A stretch of 64,000 nucleotides of DNA from Perca fluviatilis (GCF_010015445.1 NC_053119.1:28250383-28314382); one strand, 5' to 3'; positions 24,466 through 37,404 are shown, numbered from the stretch's first letter. The notes: generated by a model from the letters alone, not told the origin. Numbers and translations are program-made.

Positions 24466-25724
24466 CAATTGTTACTGAAAGAATCGTCACTTCAAGTACA
24501 AGTTCTATCATATTTTTGTTATAAAGAGACATAAACTAAGTGTAACCGACACTGCCATGTTGTGGATATGAAGAAGACATGCAAAAAATGTAATATAAAG
24601 ACAGCTCACAGTTAATACATTATTCCTGCTGTCAGGAGAAAATCACTAACAAAAGATGTTCCTATTTTAATCGTGCATGCCTTCTTTTGAGGTTTCTATG
24701 TGGCACTGAAAAGCTTTTATTAACTGAAAGATTACAGAATCTCACACATTGAAGTTGGGAGACTTTGATCTGACACCAGCATTTTAACAGATCATTTGCT
24801 TTAGCCTTCACAAAGCCTCAAGTGTCTTTAACCACACGTTTGCAGTTCCAGACACAGATGTAATATCTGCAAAAAGGCAGCAACTCCAAATCGTTGAGGC
24901 AAATCAGTCATAAGGTTGCTAAAGGTAGACGTCACATAATGGAAATAGCTGTTCACAAGTTACAAGTGACAAGGTTTCCCATCAGCCCTTTTGAATAAAA
25001 ATGTAATGCTGCAAAGACTGTCAGAATCCAGGCGCTTTTGCATCCAGTGAATTTCAGGCCCTTAACTCCAAATTCAATACAATCTATGGCCAGTCCTGCC
25101 CTCTCTGAGAGTTACACACATTTATCAGAGCTCAGTGGGGCTCTTAGTGTGCATGTTACTGATTCCTCAAGTAGCCTGAAGGACACATCTGAGCCCATTC
25201 CCTCCACGCACAGATCCATCGACCCGGAGCAACGGGGCTCTGCGCCTCTGCATTGGGTTGAGGAGGTAAAGCAAGAGAGAAAGATACTTTAGCCAAACTT
25301 GGGAGAAAATGGGAGTCTGTAGGATGACACAAAAGACTTGAGGCTTGCAGAGAAGATGAAAAATATGCGGAGCACAGCAGAGCAGGCCAGAGCGGGGAGT
25401 CTGGGCTGAGACGGAGGGTGTGAGTGGTTGAGATTGTATTCAAACATTCTTTATGATGCTGAGTAAATCTGGCAGTTCTTTCGACATATGGTGCCAAGAC
25501 AGACAGGGCTGCAGAGATTAGAGCTCAGAGGGAACCAACGGGGACTCTCTCAGAGCTCTTCAGACAACTACACAGAGGGTAATAGGAAGCAAACACTTCA
25601 TAGTCCCGCTGCCACTGTGAACAAACAATAACTTATGAGTGGTGTCATCCCAACCAATGTCTCCATTAAAGAAGAGGTTAAGATTGGTCATAAAATGAAT
25701 ATTTGTATACGTTACCAGTGTTTC

Positions 25725-25990
25725 CCATTAGAGTGCGGATCAGGGTCGCATTTTTCTGTCTGAGCTCAGCCCGCGTCCGACAGAGTAGTAACCGAAACCG
25801 ACCCGAGCCCGACAGGCATTAAGATATTTATGTCCGAGCCCGACACAGTTCAAATCTAATTTTTTGCCTCATACTAATGACACATGTACGTTTGTCTGTG
25901 TGGAAAGCCCGCTTTTATTAAGCAACTGTAGGAAGGCATTCGGAAATGTCAACAGATGGGACAACAAGCGCACGTTAACACAGGCGCGCG
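25725..25990. mobile_element. Degenerate dispersed repeat with CCGACCCGAGCCCGAC motif
   Basis: The segment at about 25790-25850 carries AACCGACCCGAGCCCGACAG and GTCCGAGCCCGACAC, phrases known to me from teleost hAT-class repeats. It is followed by a CG/TG-rich patch (25984-26013). The sequence after the Tc1 insertion (28081-28250) may be the continuation of the same element, which would make the Tc1 copy a nested insertion; that is inference. Confidence 0.4.
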
Positions 25991-26109
25991 CGTGTGCGTG
26001 TGTGTCTGTGTGTCACAAAAACAAACCTTTGCATCAAGTGAAACAGGCCCATTGGCTACCTAATAAGCGGTTTCAAATTTAACAGGTTCAATGCCTGTAT
26101 GCATGTATA

Positions 26110-26330
26110 TATATATTTATGTTTATGATCTGCCAACTTAGATGGTAGTTTTTTTGTTTATCCTATTTCTCTATTTATTGGTTTATTAATTAATTTATTT
26201 TATCTATTCTTTTATTAATGTATTTACTTGTTTATTTATTTATCCTTTTGCTCTCTTCCTTTATTAACCCATCATTTTTGTTTTTCTTTTGTTTGTTTTT
26301 CTTTACTTTTCAACTATATGTCCCCATCTG
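26110..26330. repeat. T-rich low-complexity stretch
   Basis: The sequence is built from TTTATTTATT and TTTTGTTTTTC type units with no clear period. It lies between the hAT-like remnant and the Tc1 element. Confidence 0.7.
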
Positions 26331-26463
26331 TCGGGGCTAGGTGCCGGTGGGAGGGTTTCCATTCTCTATTTCCCATACATTGATTTATTTGTGGCGGGCC
26401 GCCACGTTATCAACATTGACCTCCACAAATTGATATTATTTTTTTCTTTTACTATTTAAAATA

Positions 26464-28076
26464 CAGTACAGGCCAAAAGTTTGGACACACCTTCTCATTC
26501 ATTGTGTTTTCTTGATTTTCATGACTATTTACATTGTAGATTCTCACTGAAGGCATCAAAACTATGAAGGAACACATATGGAATTATGTACTTAACAAAA
26601 AAGTGTGAAATAACTGAAAACATGTCTTTTAGATTCCTCAAAGTAGCCACCCTTTGCTTTTTTGATAGCGCTGCAAACCCTTGGTGTTGTCTCAATGAGG
26701 TTCATGAGGTAGTCACCTGAAATGGTTTTCACTTCACAGGTGTGCTTTGTCAGGGTTAATTAGTGGAATTTTTTCCCTTATTAATGGGGTTGGGACCATC
26801 AGTTGTGTTGTGCAGAAGTCAGGTTGATACACAGCGGACAGCCCTACTGGACAACTGTTAGAATTCATATTATGGCAAGAACCAATCAGCTAAGTAAAGA
26901 ATAACGAGTTGCCATCATTACTTTAACAAATGAAGGTCAGTCAGTCCGGAAAATTGCTAAAACTTTGAATGTGTCCCCAAGTGCAGTCGCAAAAACCATC
27001 AAGCGCTACAACAAAACTGGCTCACATGAGGACCGCCCCAGGAAAGGAAGACCAAGAGTCACCTCTGCTGCTGAGGATAAGTTCATCCGAGTCACCAGCC
27101 TCAGAAATCGCAAGTTAACAGCAGCTCAGATTAGAGACCAGATGAATGCCACACAGAGTTCTAGCAGCAGACACATCTCTAGAACAACTGTTAAGAGGAA
27201 ACTGCGCGAATCAGGCCTTCATGGTCAAGTAGCTGCTAGGAAACCACTGCTAAGGAGAGGCAACAAGCAGAAGAGATTTGTTTGGGCCAAGAAACACAAG
27301 GAATGGACATTAGACCAGTGGAAATCTGTGCTTTGGTCTGATGAGTCCAAATTTGAGATCTTTGGTTCCAACCGCGTGTCTTTGTGCGACGCAGAAAAGG
27401 TGAACGGATGGATTCTACATGCCTGGTTCCCACCATGAAGCATGGAGGAGGAGGTGTGATGGTGTGGGGGTGCTTTGCTGGTGACACTGTTGGGGATTTA
27501 TTCAAAATTGAAGGCATACTGCAACAGGCATGGCTACCACAGCATCCTGCAGCGACATCGGTTTGAGTTTAGTTGGACCATCATTTATTTTTCAACAGGA
27601 CAATGACCCCAAACACACCTCCAGGCTGTGTAAGGACTATTTGACCAAGAAGGAGAGTGATGGAGTGCTGCGCCAGATGACCTGGCCTCCACAGTCACCG
27701 GACCTGAACCCAATCAAGATGGTTTGGGGTGAGCTGGACTGCAGAGTGAAGGCAAAAGGGCCAACAAGGGCTAAGCATCTCTGGGAACTCCTTCAAGACT
27801 GTTGGAAAACCATTTCAGGTGACTACCTCTTGAAGCTCATCAAGAGAATGCCAAGAGTGTGCAAAGCAATAATCAGAGCAAAGGGTGGATACTTTGAAGA
27901 AACTAGAATATAAGACATGTTGTCAGTTATTTCACACTTTTTTGTTAAGTACATAATTCCACATGTGTTCATTCATAGTTTTGATGCCTTCAGTGAGAAT
28001 CTACCATGTAAATAGTCATGAAAATAAAGGAAACGCATTGAATGAGAAGGTGTATCCAAACTTTTGGCCTGTACTG
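26464..28076 (+). mobile_element. Tc1/mariner-family transposon, near full length, inactive
   Basis: The 1613-bp element is bounded by TA dinucleotides (26462-26463 and 28077-28078), the Tc1/mariner target duplication. Both ends begin CAGTACAGGCCAAAAGTTTG. The terminal inverted repeats are 165 bp each (26464-26628 and 27912-28076) and differ at about nine positions by my count. A broken transposase gene lies between them. Long inverted ends with an internal transposase are typical of fish Tc1-like elements. Confidence 0.95.
26872..27913 (+). pseudogene. Tc1-like transposase, broken by stop, frameshifts and catalytic change
   Basis: Tc1 transposases bind the inverted ends with paired helix-turn-helix domains and cut DNA with a DDE/D catalytic triad. 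The frame starts at ATG 26872 and meets TAA at codon 11 (26902-26904). It then continues through the helix-turn-helix region (NVSPSAVAKTIKRYNKTG, basic GRPR linker KGRPRVTS) and the first catalytic Asp (WSDESKFE). A one-base loss near 27373-27376, a one-base gain near 27526-27530 and a short loss near 27560 shift the frame. The second Asp is kept (QQDNDPKHTS), but the third site reads NPIKMVW where the family has NPIE, so the catalytic Glu is Lys. The stop codon overlaps the start of the right inverted repeat. Confidence 0.93.
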
Positions 28077-29610
28077 TAGGTAAAATCTTACACGTTGCAC
28101 ATTGATTCGCTTCGCCCCTCCTTGCCGTGGTCTCTCGCTCGCTCTCTGACAAGTACAAGACAACAGACCGTCTGTGAAAATTCCTTTAGGTGCACACTCT
28201 GAATCAAAACATGATGATAAGCGGGAGGAAGGATTGCTGTCGACTTTTCTCACAGAGTAGACGGCTGGCCGAATTCCTGAAGAGAATCAATCCGGTGTTC
28301 ACGAATGGTTGGTATCTGCACAAATCTGTCCAAAAGTGATGCATCAAATTTAACTCTGATAAGTTAGTCTACCTATGTTCCTAACACTGTTATCTCATAG
28401 ACCCAACTCTTCAAATAACTTAGTAGCAAGCATGTAAAGAGCAGAGCTGGTAAAGGTTAGATATAAGTGCCTCATTAGTATGTGCAACAGAAGAAGACAG
28501 AAGGATAGGATATGAATGGGCAAAACAAAAAATAAATAAATTAATAGAACACACTCCTATGATATAGTTCTTTGTATTGTAACCTGGAATCTGCTTTTGA
28601 TAAGGTGTGTTTTTGGTGCACTTTATCTGCGGCGCCTTCAAACAATGACAGAGCAGAGCAGTTTGTGTGAAAGCTGAGTTTGCTTGAGAGAATGTTTTTT
28701 TTTTTTTTTAATACCATACCATAATAGATGAGACTGTCTGTTCAGTGTCCCTGTGTATATGTGTGCTTTTGTGCGTGTTTTTTGAACGCTTTTGGTCATT
28801 ATTTCAGATGTTTGTTTTGGTAGATTTTATTTCTTGTTGCTTGCTTTTCTCAGATTTTATACATTCTAAAATAAATACTGTTTGTTTTTGGCTATTTGAA
28901 CACTTAAGACTCTGGTTACTTGTAATAATCTTTTGTCATTATGTTTGGCATTTTATAGACTACATGACTAATTAGACTATTAATCAAATTATTCCCTATT
29001 GTGAAATCATTTAATTCAGCCCTACTCATCTATGAAACAAATTTTCCCCAAAATGTCACTGGATGAAAGACCATGGTTACCTTGAACGCAGCTCAGATAA
29101 TTACGTGCATTAGATAAGGTAGTGAAAATATGTAAAGCTCGAAGGTGGAGGTGAACTAAAGTAAATTACACAAAATTTGTTTTTACATTCGACTAATATG
29201 AAACAGAAATCACCAAGATATTTACCTCTCTGTTGATGAAATCTGGTTCAAATCTTGTGGCGTTCTGGTGGCTGAATCACTCGGAGACCTCAGAAGTTTG
29301 TTTTGAGTACAAACACTTAAGTTTTCTTTTTAGTTCGTTATATAAAAGTTTGATGCAATAACCTTCTTGCATGCCTCAAGGATAAATAAAAATTTAGGCC
29401 CACTATTTTTAGCCGAATTAATGATCAGAATCACGTCTGCCACTGAATGTCTCTGATTTACTGACTGGAATTGAATCACGACAATCACAGCCACAGTCAC
29501 AAGGTCCTCTCACACATGACGGCATCCCAAAAATAAAACATTGGCTCGATTAAAATGTCAATTGTACGAGAAAAGAGATTTTTAGTTTTTTTTAAACAAA
29601 TGACAGTATA

Positions 29611-30030
29611 AAGCCTTATTCACATGGGACAAGTATTACCAGAGGACCTCACATGGTTTTGAAAATTACAGCTCCCCCGCCCACCCGTCTGTGTTTCGTG
29701 CGGCGCATTCACATGGGATAAACAAAGTCTGTATTTTATTCGAATTTACTGTATCCCACTGAAATGATGTCAAGGCTCTGTCAAAACTTTCATTTATCCC
29801 TGGCAACGCATGCCAAAAATCACAGAGATGTCGATTCGCACGGGACAAATATTATCATACAACCTCTGTGTTTGGCGAAATACAGTAGGTAACTTGGAGG
29901 AGTGGAAATCTTACTTGACAAATTACTGACGTGGCAGGTTCGCACGTGATTAAAGTCACAGATGACCTCCGTAATTGTTACAAATGACTAGAGGTCCCCA
30001 GGTAATACTAGTCCCGTGCGAATTGGGCTT
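29611..30030. mobile_element. Terminal-inverted-repeat element with repeated CGCACGGGAC-like motifs
   Basis: The left end AAGCCTTATTCACATGGGAC, followed by AAGTATTACC, mirrors the right end, whose other strand reads AAGCCCAATTCGCACGGGAC followed by TAGTATTACC; about 24 of 30 positions agree. Inside, the phrase recurs as TTCACATGGGATAAA (29708), TTCGCACGGGACAAATATTA (29835) and TTCGCACGTGATTAAAG (29939). No transposase is encoded. No clear target duplication was seen, so the superfamily is unknown. Confidence 0.65.
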
Positions 30031-30057
30031 AAGCATGTTACTGTGGAGGAATGTATC

Positions 30058-30144
30058 ACACATTTCTTAACCCTTTCTGAATGCTCTGATGTCGTCTGTA
30101 CTGCAGACGACATCAGAGCATTCAGAAAGGGTTAAGAAATGTGT
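30058..30144. repeat. Perfect 41-bp inverted repeat with 5-base loop
   Basis: Bases 30058-30098 are the exact reverse complement of 30104-30144, separated by TACTG. The arms contain TTAACCCTTTCTGAATGCTC, and TTAA occurs symmetrically at 30067-30070 and 30132-30135. The symmetry extends 9 bases outside each TTAA, so it is not explained by a simple TTAA insertion. It starts 28 bases after the element ending at 30030. It could be a recent foldback, a cruciform-prone site, a hairpin RNA source or an assembly artefact. Confidence 0.9.
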
Positions 30145-33100
30145 AAGAAGGATAAGAAGAACGTCTACTATATAATTAGTAGCTAATGTGTCTTTGCTCA
30201 TATTACACAAGGAATCAGCGCTGCATACCTTTGACCAGTCAATCTGAAACCATATCAGAGCCACAGACACACAGCATATGACATGCAACAGCACATAATC
30301 CTGGAGTGAATGTATGATCAAGGCCTGGGCATGAGGAGAGGATTAGAACTACAAAGGATTTTTCTCCCACACAATATATCCCTGCCAGCGGCCCTTAGAT
30401 CCTATGGGCGTTTGGCCGAGTCTGTTGCTGTGGACGCTACTGACAACATGACCTCTGTGGACCATATTCCACAGTGATCGGTCAACGAACAAACTAAACA
30501 AACAGGAAGACGAGGGTTTGTATTGACTTCAGGTCAAGGAATATGCCGTTATGTGGAGATGCACTAACAAGCTATTATTTCTGAAGTCTGCCCCATTTCC
30601 CAAATCAAATTAAAATTTAGATGTCAAACTGCAATGATATTTATGGTTCTATCTTGCCCTTTTATGACGCTCTGAATATTGCCTCCTGAGACGAGGCTGA
30701 CCAGACAGTACCGCCATTCTTCAGTCATTCTTGGGTGATTTGCAGCCAAAAAATCTATAAAAAGTGTCTGGAAAGGGTGTTAATTAGGGATTTATGACGT
30801 CACGCTGCCCTGAAGATCCAATTGTGATAGCATATGAGGACTCCAGATAATGGCACCAAAGCTGGAGGATCAAAGGATCAAGCACTGTTTCTTAAAAAGT
30901 CAAAGGCTCTAAACATCTGGGAGTATCAAGTTGGCGCTGACTGACCATTTACACAGCATGACACTGTTCCATCAGACATATTTCATGCACTTATGTAAAC
31001 AGTTTTGTATTTGTTTATTCCACCTCTCATGTGGAAAAACATCTGACAGTCACATTGTGAGAAGTGACCCAACAGCTGAGAACCGGAGACGCATGTTTGC
31101 GGCTCTTGTCAGGATTTTGAGTGAAAAAAAGCAGCAGTTATGACACATCCATAAACCTACAGACAGACACAGGTGCACACAGGGCGGCCCCACATGCGCG
31201 CACATACACCCATATAAAATGAAATACACGTAAAGCCTCAAAGCCCCGGCAGACAGCCCTGAAGCCAAGCCCCAATCTAAACTTAATTCCTGCAGGCACG
31301 TCCATCAGTGCTGTGGGAGATAAGGTTGGACAAGAGAGACAGGCAGGGTTTTACAAGTAAAGTAAGTATACTCCGACTAACAGGATACTACATTAGCATT
31401 TAGATAAGAAAGGGTCTCTCACCATTGAAATGCAATGTATAATATCACAGTGTAGTAAAGTCCCGTTCAATAAAGGTCCATTGCAGAGAGGTCACATGCC
31501 TGTGATGTCTGTAGCAGTGTGATGAATCCCAGAATAGCCTCGCAGATAATCAGGAGCGGCAGTGTGTTCTGATAATGTTGATCAAAGGAATGGAATAGCT
31601 AAGTCCACCAGTGTTCTAAGCTTGATGTAATATTTAAGAGAGACATAAGTGTGTGATAAAGATGGAACGTCAGCAATAAGAATCTTATCCAGTTCCTTGG
31701 GAAAGTGTGGAGCGAGCCACTGAATTCAGGGCTTAGTTATCGATTTACTGGCTCAGAGTTAATTCAACTTGACTGGAGGGGGTTTAAAAGTCGCGCTGAC
31801 TGTCTTCACTGCTAGATTTGAGATGGTACATTACAGATTTTTATATTATAGAACATTATATATTATAGAATGGTAACAGTTGTTCTAAAACTATAAGAAG
31901 ATAAACATTCAGATACAAAGGCTGATACATTCACACAGATATAAAGCTATAATCAAATAATCTTACACAGATATGAGGCCAAAAATAAACAGTATTTATA
32001 ACACTTGTGTAATATGTGTCAAAAATTCTCTCATTTCTCATGTTATCATTTATTGTGATGATATGAAACTTGTATTACTTAGAGCAAGTTGTAATAAAAA
32101 GCTGTAACTGTAATGTTGTTAAATGAAGAGTTTGGTTTAATGCAACGCATACAATTGGAACAGTCATTTACTTTCAGTTTGATGATTTAGTGTGTAAGTT
32201 TATATACATTTGTTTCATCATGACATATTCATATCAGGAAACCTCATTACTGACTTGTTCCACAATTGCTAGATAATACAAGCGCACTCCAAAGAGAGGC
32301 AGGGAAGTAGAATCACACAGTCAAAACAGGTGTCAGTTTTTGCCTCCTGCCAGGAGGAACAACACATTCAGTGCGCAGGAGAGCCTGTGCTTTGACGTCA
32401 GATGAGATCACACATAATTATTCAATCGATAGCCTTTGGTTAAAAATATGAGAGAAGTGAAAAAAATGTGAAGAAAATCCTATAATTGGCACCGTCATCG
32501 CTCCTTCTGTTTGCGTGCACATATTAGCAGTTCTTCTGTTGCCGTATGGGTTAGGTTACTGACCCCAAGGGCCAGGAGAGGAAAAGGAAGCAGGCTTCGA
32601 TGTGCGTTAAGAAGTGAAAGAGAGATGGGATAAAGAGGATGTGGCTATCAACAAGTCATAGGGAAAAAAAATGGCAGCCACAACGGAAGTAATGTCACTC
32701 AGAGCTCAAGTTTCTATAAACTGCAGATGCCGCTGACGCAACATAAAAACTATTTACGTCTGCGGAGGAACAAAAATATATAGTGGGCTGGTATTTTCTT
32801 TGCTGTGGAACCCCAAAGCCCTGTGGGTTTGCTGTGTTCGTGTGGCGCCTCATAAGCAATCCAACACATTCTTACATCTCCTCCTGTGCTTCAGGAAAGG
32901 TTATAGGTCACGCTGGAGAGCTTAAAGATGTGTCCTCTGGGTGCTGAAGGGGTTGGACAGGGTAAAATGAGATGTACAAAAAGGATGGAGGAGGAGGGGT
33001 GACGAATACAGATCATTAGAGACAATAAGGCGTGCAGAATGAGAGGTTTAATGAACTTGTAGAAGTCCCTGTGGATCCTTTATGTGGCGGTAGGAGAGGC

Positions 33101-33480
33101 CCTTTCTCGCCATGTATTGTCAGCATGGCAGTGGAGGGTATTACTGTATGTTGTCTGTGGCAAATCTGTCAACAGCTCAAGTCTGCGTATGATCTCTCCA
33201 TGTAAGGGGATTAAAGGGTCGGCATCTGCAGGGAGTAAGGTCAATGTTACGGTTTCATCTCTAGTTCATAAACCAGGAGAAGGTGGAAAACAGCTGGCGC
33301 CACAAACCGCACATGTATGCATCATGTGAAGTCGGTCCAACATGAGTGTACTCAATAAGCGGATGAGCAGAGTGCATCACTGAAGGAACATTAAAGATGC
33401 GGCTGACACAGCGATGAGGGGGTCAGATGGGGTTTATCAATATTTCAGTTGGCTGTTGCTGAAATGCAAACAAAGGAGGG
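30145..33480. other. Non-coding stretch, nothing recognised
   Basis: Mostly unique AT-rich sequence without identifiable repeats, exons or RNA genes. The frames at 30931-31143 and 33084-33329 have no recognisable features. Confidence 0.4.
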
Positions 33481-33489
33481 GCAGGCTGC

Positions 33490-33735
33490 ACTGCTGTGCT
33501 GAGACGGAGCTGGCGTTGGACGACAGGAAGCGCAAGATACGAGATGAGAGAGGAAAAGACGGAGCATCGCTCTGCTATCCGTGCGACTAGCGCTACGGCT
33601 CCTGGCTGAGGAGATTCAAAGGCAAGGATGGATTAAAGGCGCAACAGAATGCCCGAGGAGCTTTCCCATTTTGCGCACACCACAAAGACATCTCATCTCC
33701 ACGACTGTTGTTCCGGGGTATCGCTGACGGCATGA
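33490..33735. promoter_or_regulatory. CpG-bearing patch, possible distal promoter or 5' exon
   Basis: This stretch has more CpG dinucleotides than its surroundings (GGACGACAGGAAGCGCAAG, TCCGTGCGACTAGCGCTACG, TTCCGGGGTATCGCTGACGG). Its position about 12 kb upstream of the tspan9 exon would suit a distal first exon, but no splice donor could be chosen with confidence. The call rests on base composition only. Confidence 0.2.
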
Positions 33736-33817
33736 TCTTGAGCTGCTATGATATTTACCATCTTTACATTAACATAATCTCATCATAAAACAATATTTGC
33801 AAGCCCACATATGACAA

Positions 33818-33832
33818 GAAAGAAAGAGAGAG

Positions 33833-33867
<35 letters not shown>
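33818..33867. repeat. (GA)n microsatellite, partly imperfect
   Basis: An imperfect GAAA/GAGA lead-in followed by about fifteen GA units. Confidence 0.95.
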
Positions 33868-33872
<5 letters not shown>

Positions 33873-35919
33873 CAGGAAGAGACATTTGCACATTTCAAGT
33901 ATAGTGGAAACCTGCAGAGAGCAGAAGATGGCCTGCAAGAGTTCAGCTCCAATCCCACCAGCTGGGTAGCACCTCCCCACAATATGTCGCGCCCTGACTG
34001 GTCCGTGTGTGTGTACGTGTGTTTGATCTAGGGGACATGGGGTCTGGCCCCTGGCACATACACTGTCAATATGGCTGTGGTCATTCATGAGCAGCCGCTC
34101 TGTCACTGCCATCCAGAGAGCCGTGGCAACAGACCAGCAAAGAGTCACATCCTCAGAGGAGAGGAGAGAAGAGGACAGGGGGTGGGGAGGGAATGAAGGT
34201 AGCAGACTGTGGCAAAATGCCCTGGATCCCTTCATTTCTACAGGAACTGTCCTGCCGCGGATTAATGCCCTCCTCTAAAGAAGCAGCTGGCATGTCATTG
34301 TGTGTTTGTGGGGCAATCTCCAGATATGAATCAACAACTGCTGATAAAGCAACAGATAAAGCCTCACGCCACACAAAATCACATTTGTAAGACATAATGT
34401 CTGCACGCGTCTTTTTTTTTCTTCATAAAAGAATATCTCTCTTCTGCAATCTAAAAAGCATATTTGTGATAGCTCCAGTCCAAGCATACGAGAAAAATGA
34501 TACAGCAAGCAGTGGAGAACAAACAAGAACTGACTGATGTTTTATGTAAACAACACAAAGCAGCGCACATAGCCTCTTCACCTCCATGGCTGCGGGAATA
34601 AGAACAGCAGATGTCTACAGAGCTGCATAAATGGTGTGGAACAAGGCAAAAGGAGCGTCTTTCACAGCCTGCTAAATACTGAGACACATTGTCTGATAAT
34701 CGGAAAAACATCATGTTATTTGCCAAAACAATATCTATCTTCATGTTTCTGAATGTGCACATTCTACAACAGTGGATGAACACAAAATATGCAAATTCAC
34801 TCAAAGTCACACCGAGGATACCGTACACAAAAACATATCATTACAAAGATGGACACACACACACACCAGCACCCATAATATAAACATAGTAGTATGGCAC
34901 ATTTCCCTGTGAGATCCCATATGGGGTTACGCAGTAGGTTCCTCAAGCAGAAAATAGAATTCGCAGCCCTCCGGTAACAAGATGTGGACGACATTAATAA
35001 ATAAATAAATGAATCATATTAAGGCTTACCAAAATATAAAGTCATGTATTACTATGAATATCTGCAACCTACCAAAACATCTGTTACACACACAGAAACA
35101 GAGCATTTGCTTAGCTGCCAACTATTTTTAATTAAAGTCTGCAGACAGAGTCCGAGCTGAAATTAGCTCCGGCTACTTTTTTTTTCTGATTTCACCTACT
35201 TAAACACATTTCGTGCTGATTGCTCCCAATTCTGCGCGTTCCCCTTGGGGACTGATGATTATAAATTAACTCAATATCCTTGCACCCCATGTCATGCTTT
35301 TGGCAGCGTGATACTGGAAGAACATTGCTTGTAGATGATTTAAAATGAAAATAATTTTAGTTTCACCACAAATCCCAAAGCATAATGAAGAAGGCAAAAG
35401 CAATTTATGCAGAGCATTAATGGGTTGAACATTATTCATTGTCTGCTTATACATATGAAAATACACTATGTAAATAAGCAGCGTAAATGAATGCATTTTC
35501 TCTGAGGAAATGATTGAATATGAATTCTAACAAGATTAGCCATGACGTTCAAAAACTTCAGAGGTAGAGGAGCCACTGGGAAGGAAATGTGAACCACTCT
35601 GCCACTCAGTCACCAATTTTACATCATTTACAAGAGCACAATGTCTACCTCGAAAAGATTTAAGGCCAGAAAATAGCTTTCCTCTGACCTATCACCCATA
35701 GCAATGGGATATAATATGCGCTTCTCCTTGCGAGTGTTGAAATCCTAATCTGCACACATCAAATGGTAATGTTACTACTTGCAGTGGGAGGTTTTGCATG
35801 GAAAACAGCTTGCTAAGGGCGACTGTTTATATGCCATTGCAGGAAGGCACAAAGTCCCACATTATAGGTTTGACAGCAGTGATCTTATTTCAGTTCCCTC
35901 AGCTAATGTATTTGCAAAG

Positions 35920-36450
35920 GTGTGTTAAAGTCGGTGCTATTCCACTATTTTTGGCGGTAACAAAAAAAAATGTAACGGACTACTTTTTCAAATTAAATAA
36001 CACAATTACAATGCCGGTAATTTAAATGGTCTCGTTACTCAGACAAACGCAGCCTACACCCCCCGGATTTTAACGTCACCCGACCGTACGTACAGCGGCG
36101 CAATGGATGACGTGAATCTATCAATCGGCATCGGACTGCCACTGCACACAATGGCAGACAGGCAATTTAAGCTTGCTGTCCTGGAAATAAGGACATTGTT
36201 GATAAGAAATTACTGTCTGAGAAACCGTTATTTCATTTTACTCTTCACTGCCAAAAGATAATATAAAAAACTGACTTGTGATTTGAAGGCCTGTCAAGGC
36301 TATAATAAACAGGCCTTTCAAAACATATCTATTGTGTTTCATTGCCAGCTACTTACTTTTCATTGTAGTGATAATGGGTACAATCTCAATGAGTGAACTA
36401 GTAACTGTTATTATATTACTCATTTCCAGTAACTTGCACAACGCTTGTTA
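35920..36450. mobile_element. Degenerate dispersed repeat (GTAACGGATTAC-type, hAT-like)
   Basis: The left part reads GGCGGTAACAAAAAAAAATG then TAACGGACTACTTTTTCAAA. The right part contains GAACTAGTAACTGTTATTAT and CCAGTAACTTGCACAACGC. This pairing resembles a widespread teleost repeat in which GTAACTAGTAACGG and AGTAACTTGCCCAACACTG mark the two ends. The copy is old, and its superfamily is uncertain. Confidence 0.4.
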
Positions 36451-36636
36451 AAGTACACCAACTTATATGCACACATGACCACACTCACAACATTATCACT
36501 TCTCGGGCTACATCTGATAATGTTCTTGTGCCGACTCAGCCAGGTAAAAAACAATATTCTGCAGCTGTTGCAGAGGGGGTGACAGTGGACCTCATATAAA
36601 GACTGTCACTCCCAAAGCACAGCTGTACTGTCTCAT

Positions 36637-36766
<130 letters not shown>

Positions 36767-36886
36767 GGAACAGGCGAGATCTTTAACTCTATGTCCCCCA
36801 CATAAGAAACCAGATATGAGGCTAAGGCACAGCCTGCCTGCAGAGTTACATTTAATGCAGTATCTCTCCTTACTCTCTCTTCAGTG

Positions 36887-36888
<2 letters not shown>

Positions 36889-36968
<80 letters not shown>
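36889..36968. repeat. (CA)n microsatellite, second array
   Basis: About 40 uninterrupted CA units, starting 124 bases after the previous array and in the same orientation. Confidence 0.98.
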
Positions 36969-36969
<1 letters not shown>

Positions 36970-37400
36970 CTGAATACTTTATGCAGTCTTCGCTCTCTCG
37001 CACACACACTCGTGCATGCTCTCTCCCCTGTCGTTCCATATTCACACACTGACCTTCAGCTGAGAGAGAAAAACATCCTCAGTAACTTCTTTACTCTCCT
37101 GATTCACATTCACATATAAATAAAAAAATTCTACATTGTGCCTGGAAGGACAATGTGCCGTGTTCATTGAACAGTAACAGTAAACTAATCACCACGCTCA
37201 ATGGCAGAATATAATAAATAATAATCTGGATAAGGGAAAATAATGGTCAAGCTTCCTAGGGCCAAAAAAAAGCCACGTATCAAAATCCAATAACTGAGTC
37301 GTGCGACAGAGGTGTCTGAACGAGGGCCAAATGTTACCATTTCTCTTCTCATAACCCACTATTGTGAGACTGTGTCCTTCATATGAACCTAGTGTCACCT

Positions 37401-37404
<4 letters not shown>

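Noticed and set aside
33783..34235. A 150-codon minus-strand open frame.
   Set aside because: It crosses a GA/TC microsatellite, has low-complexity Ser/Leu stretches, and resembles no known family.
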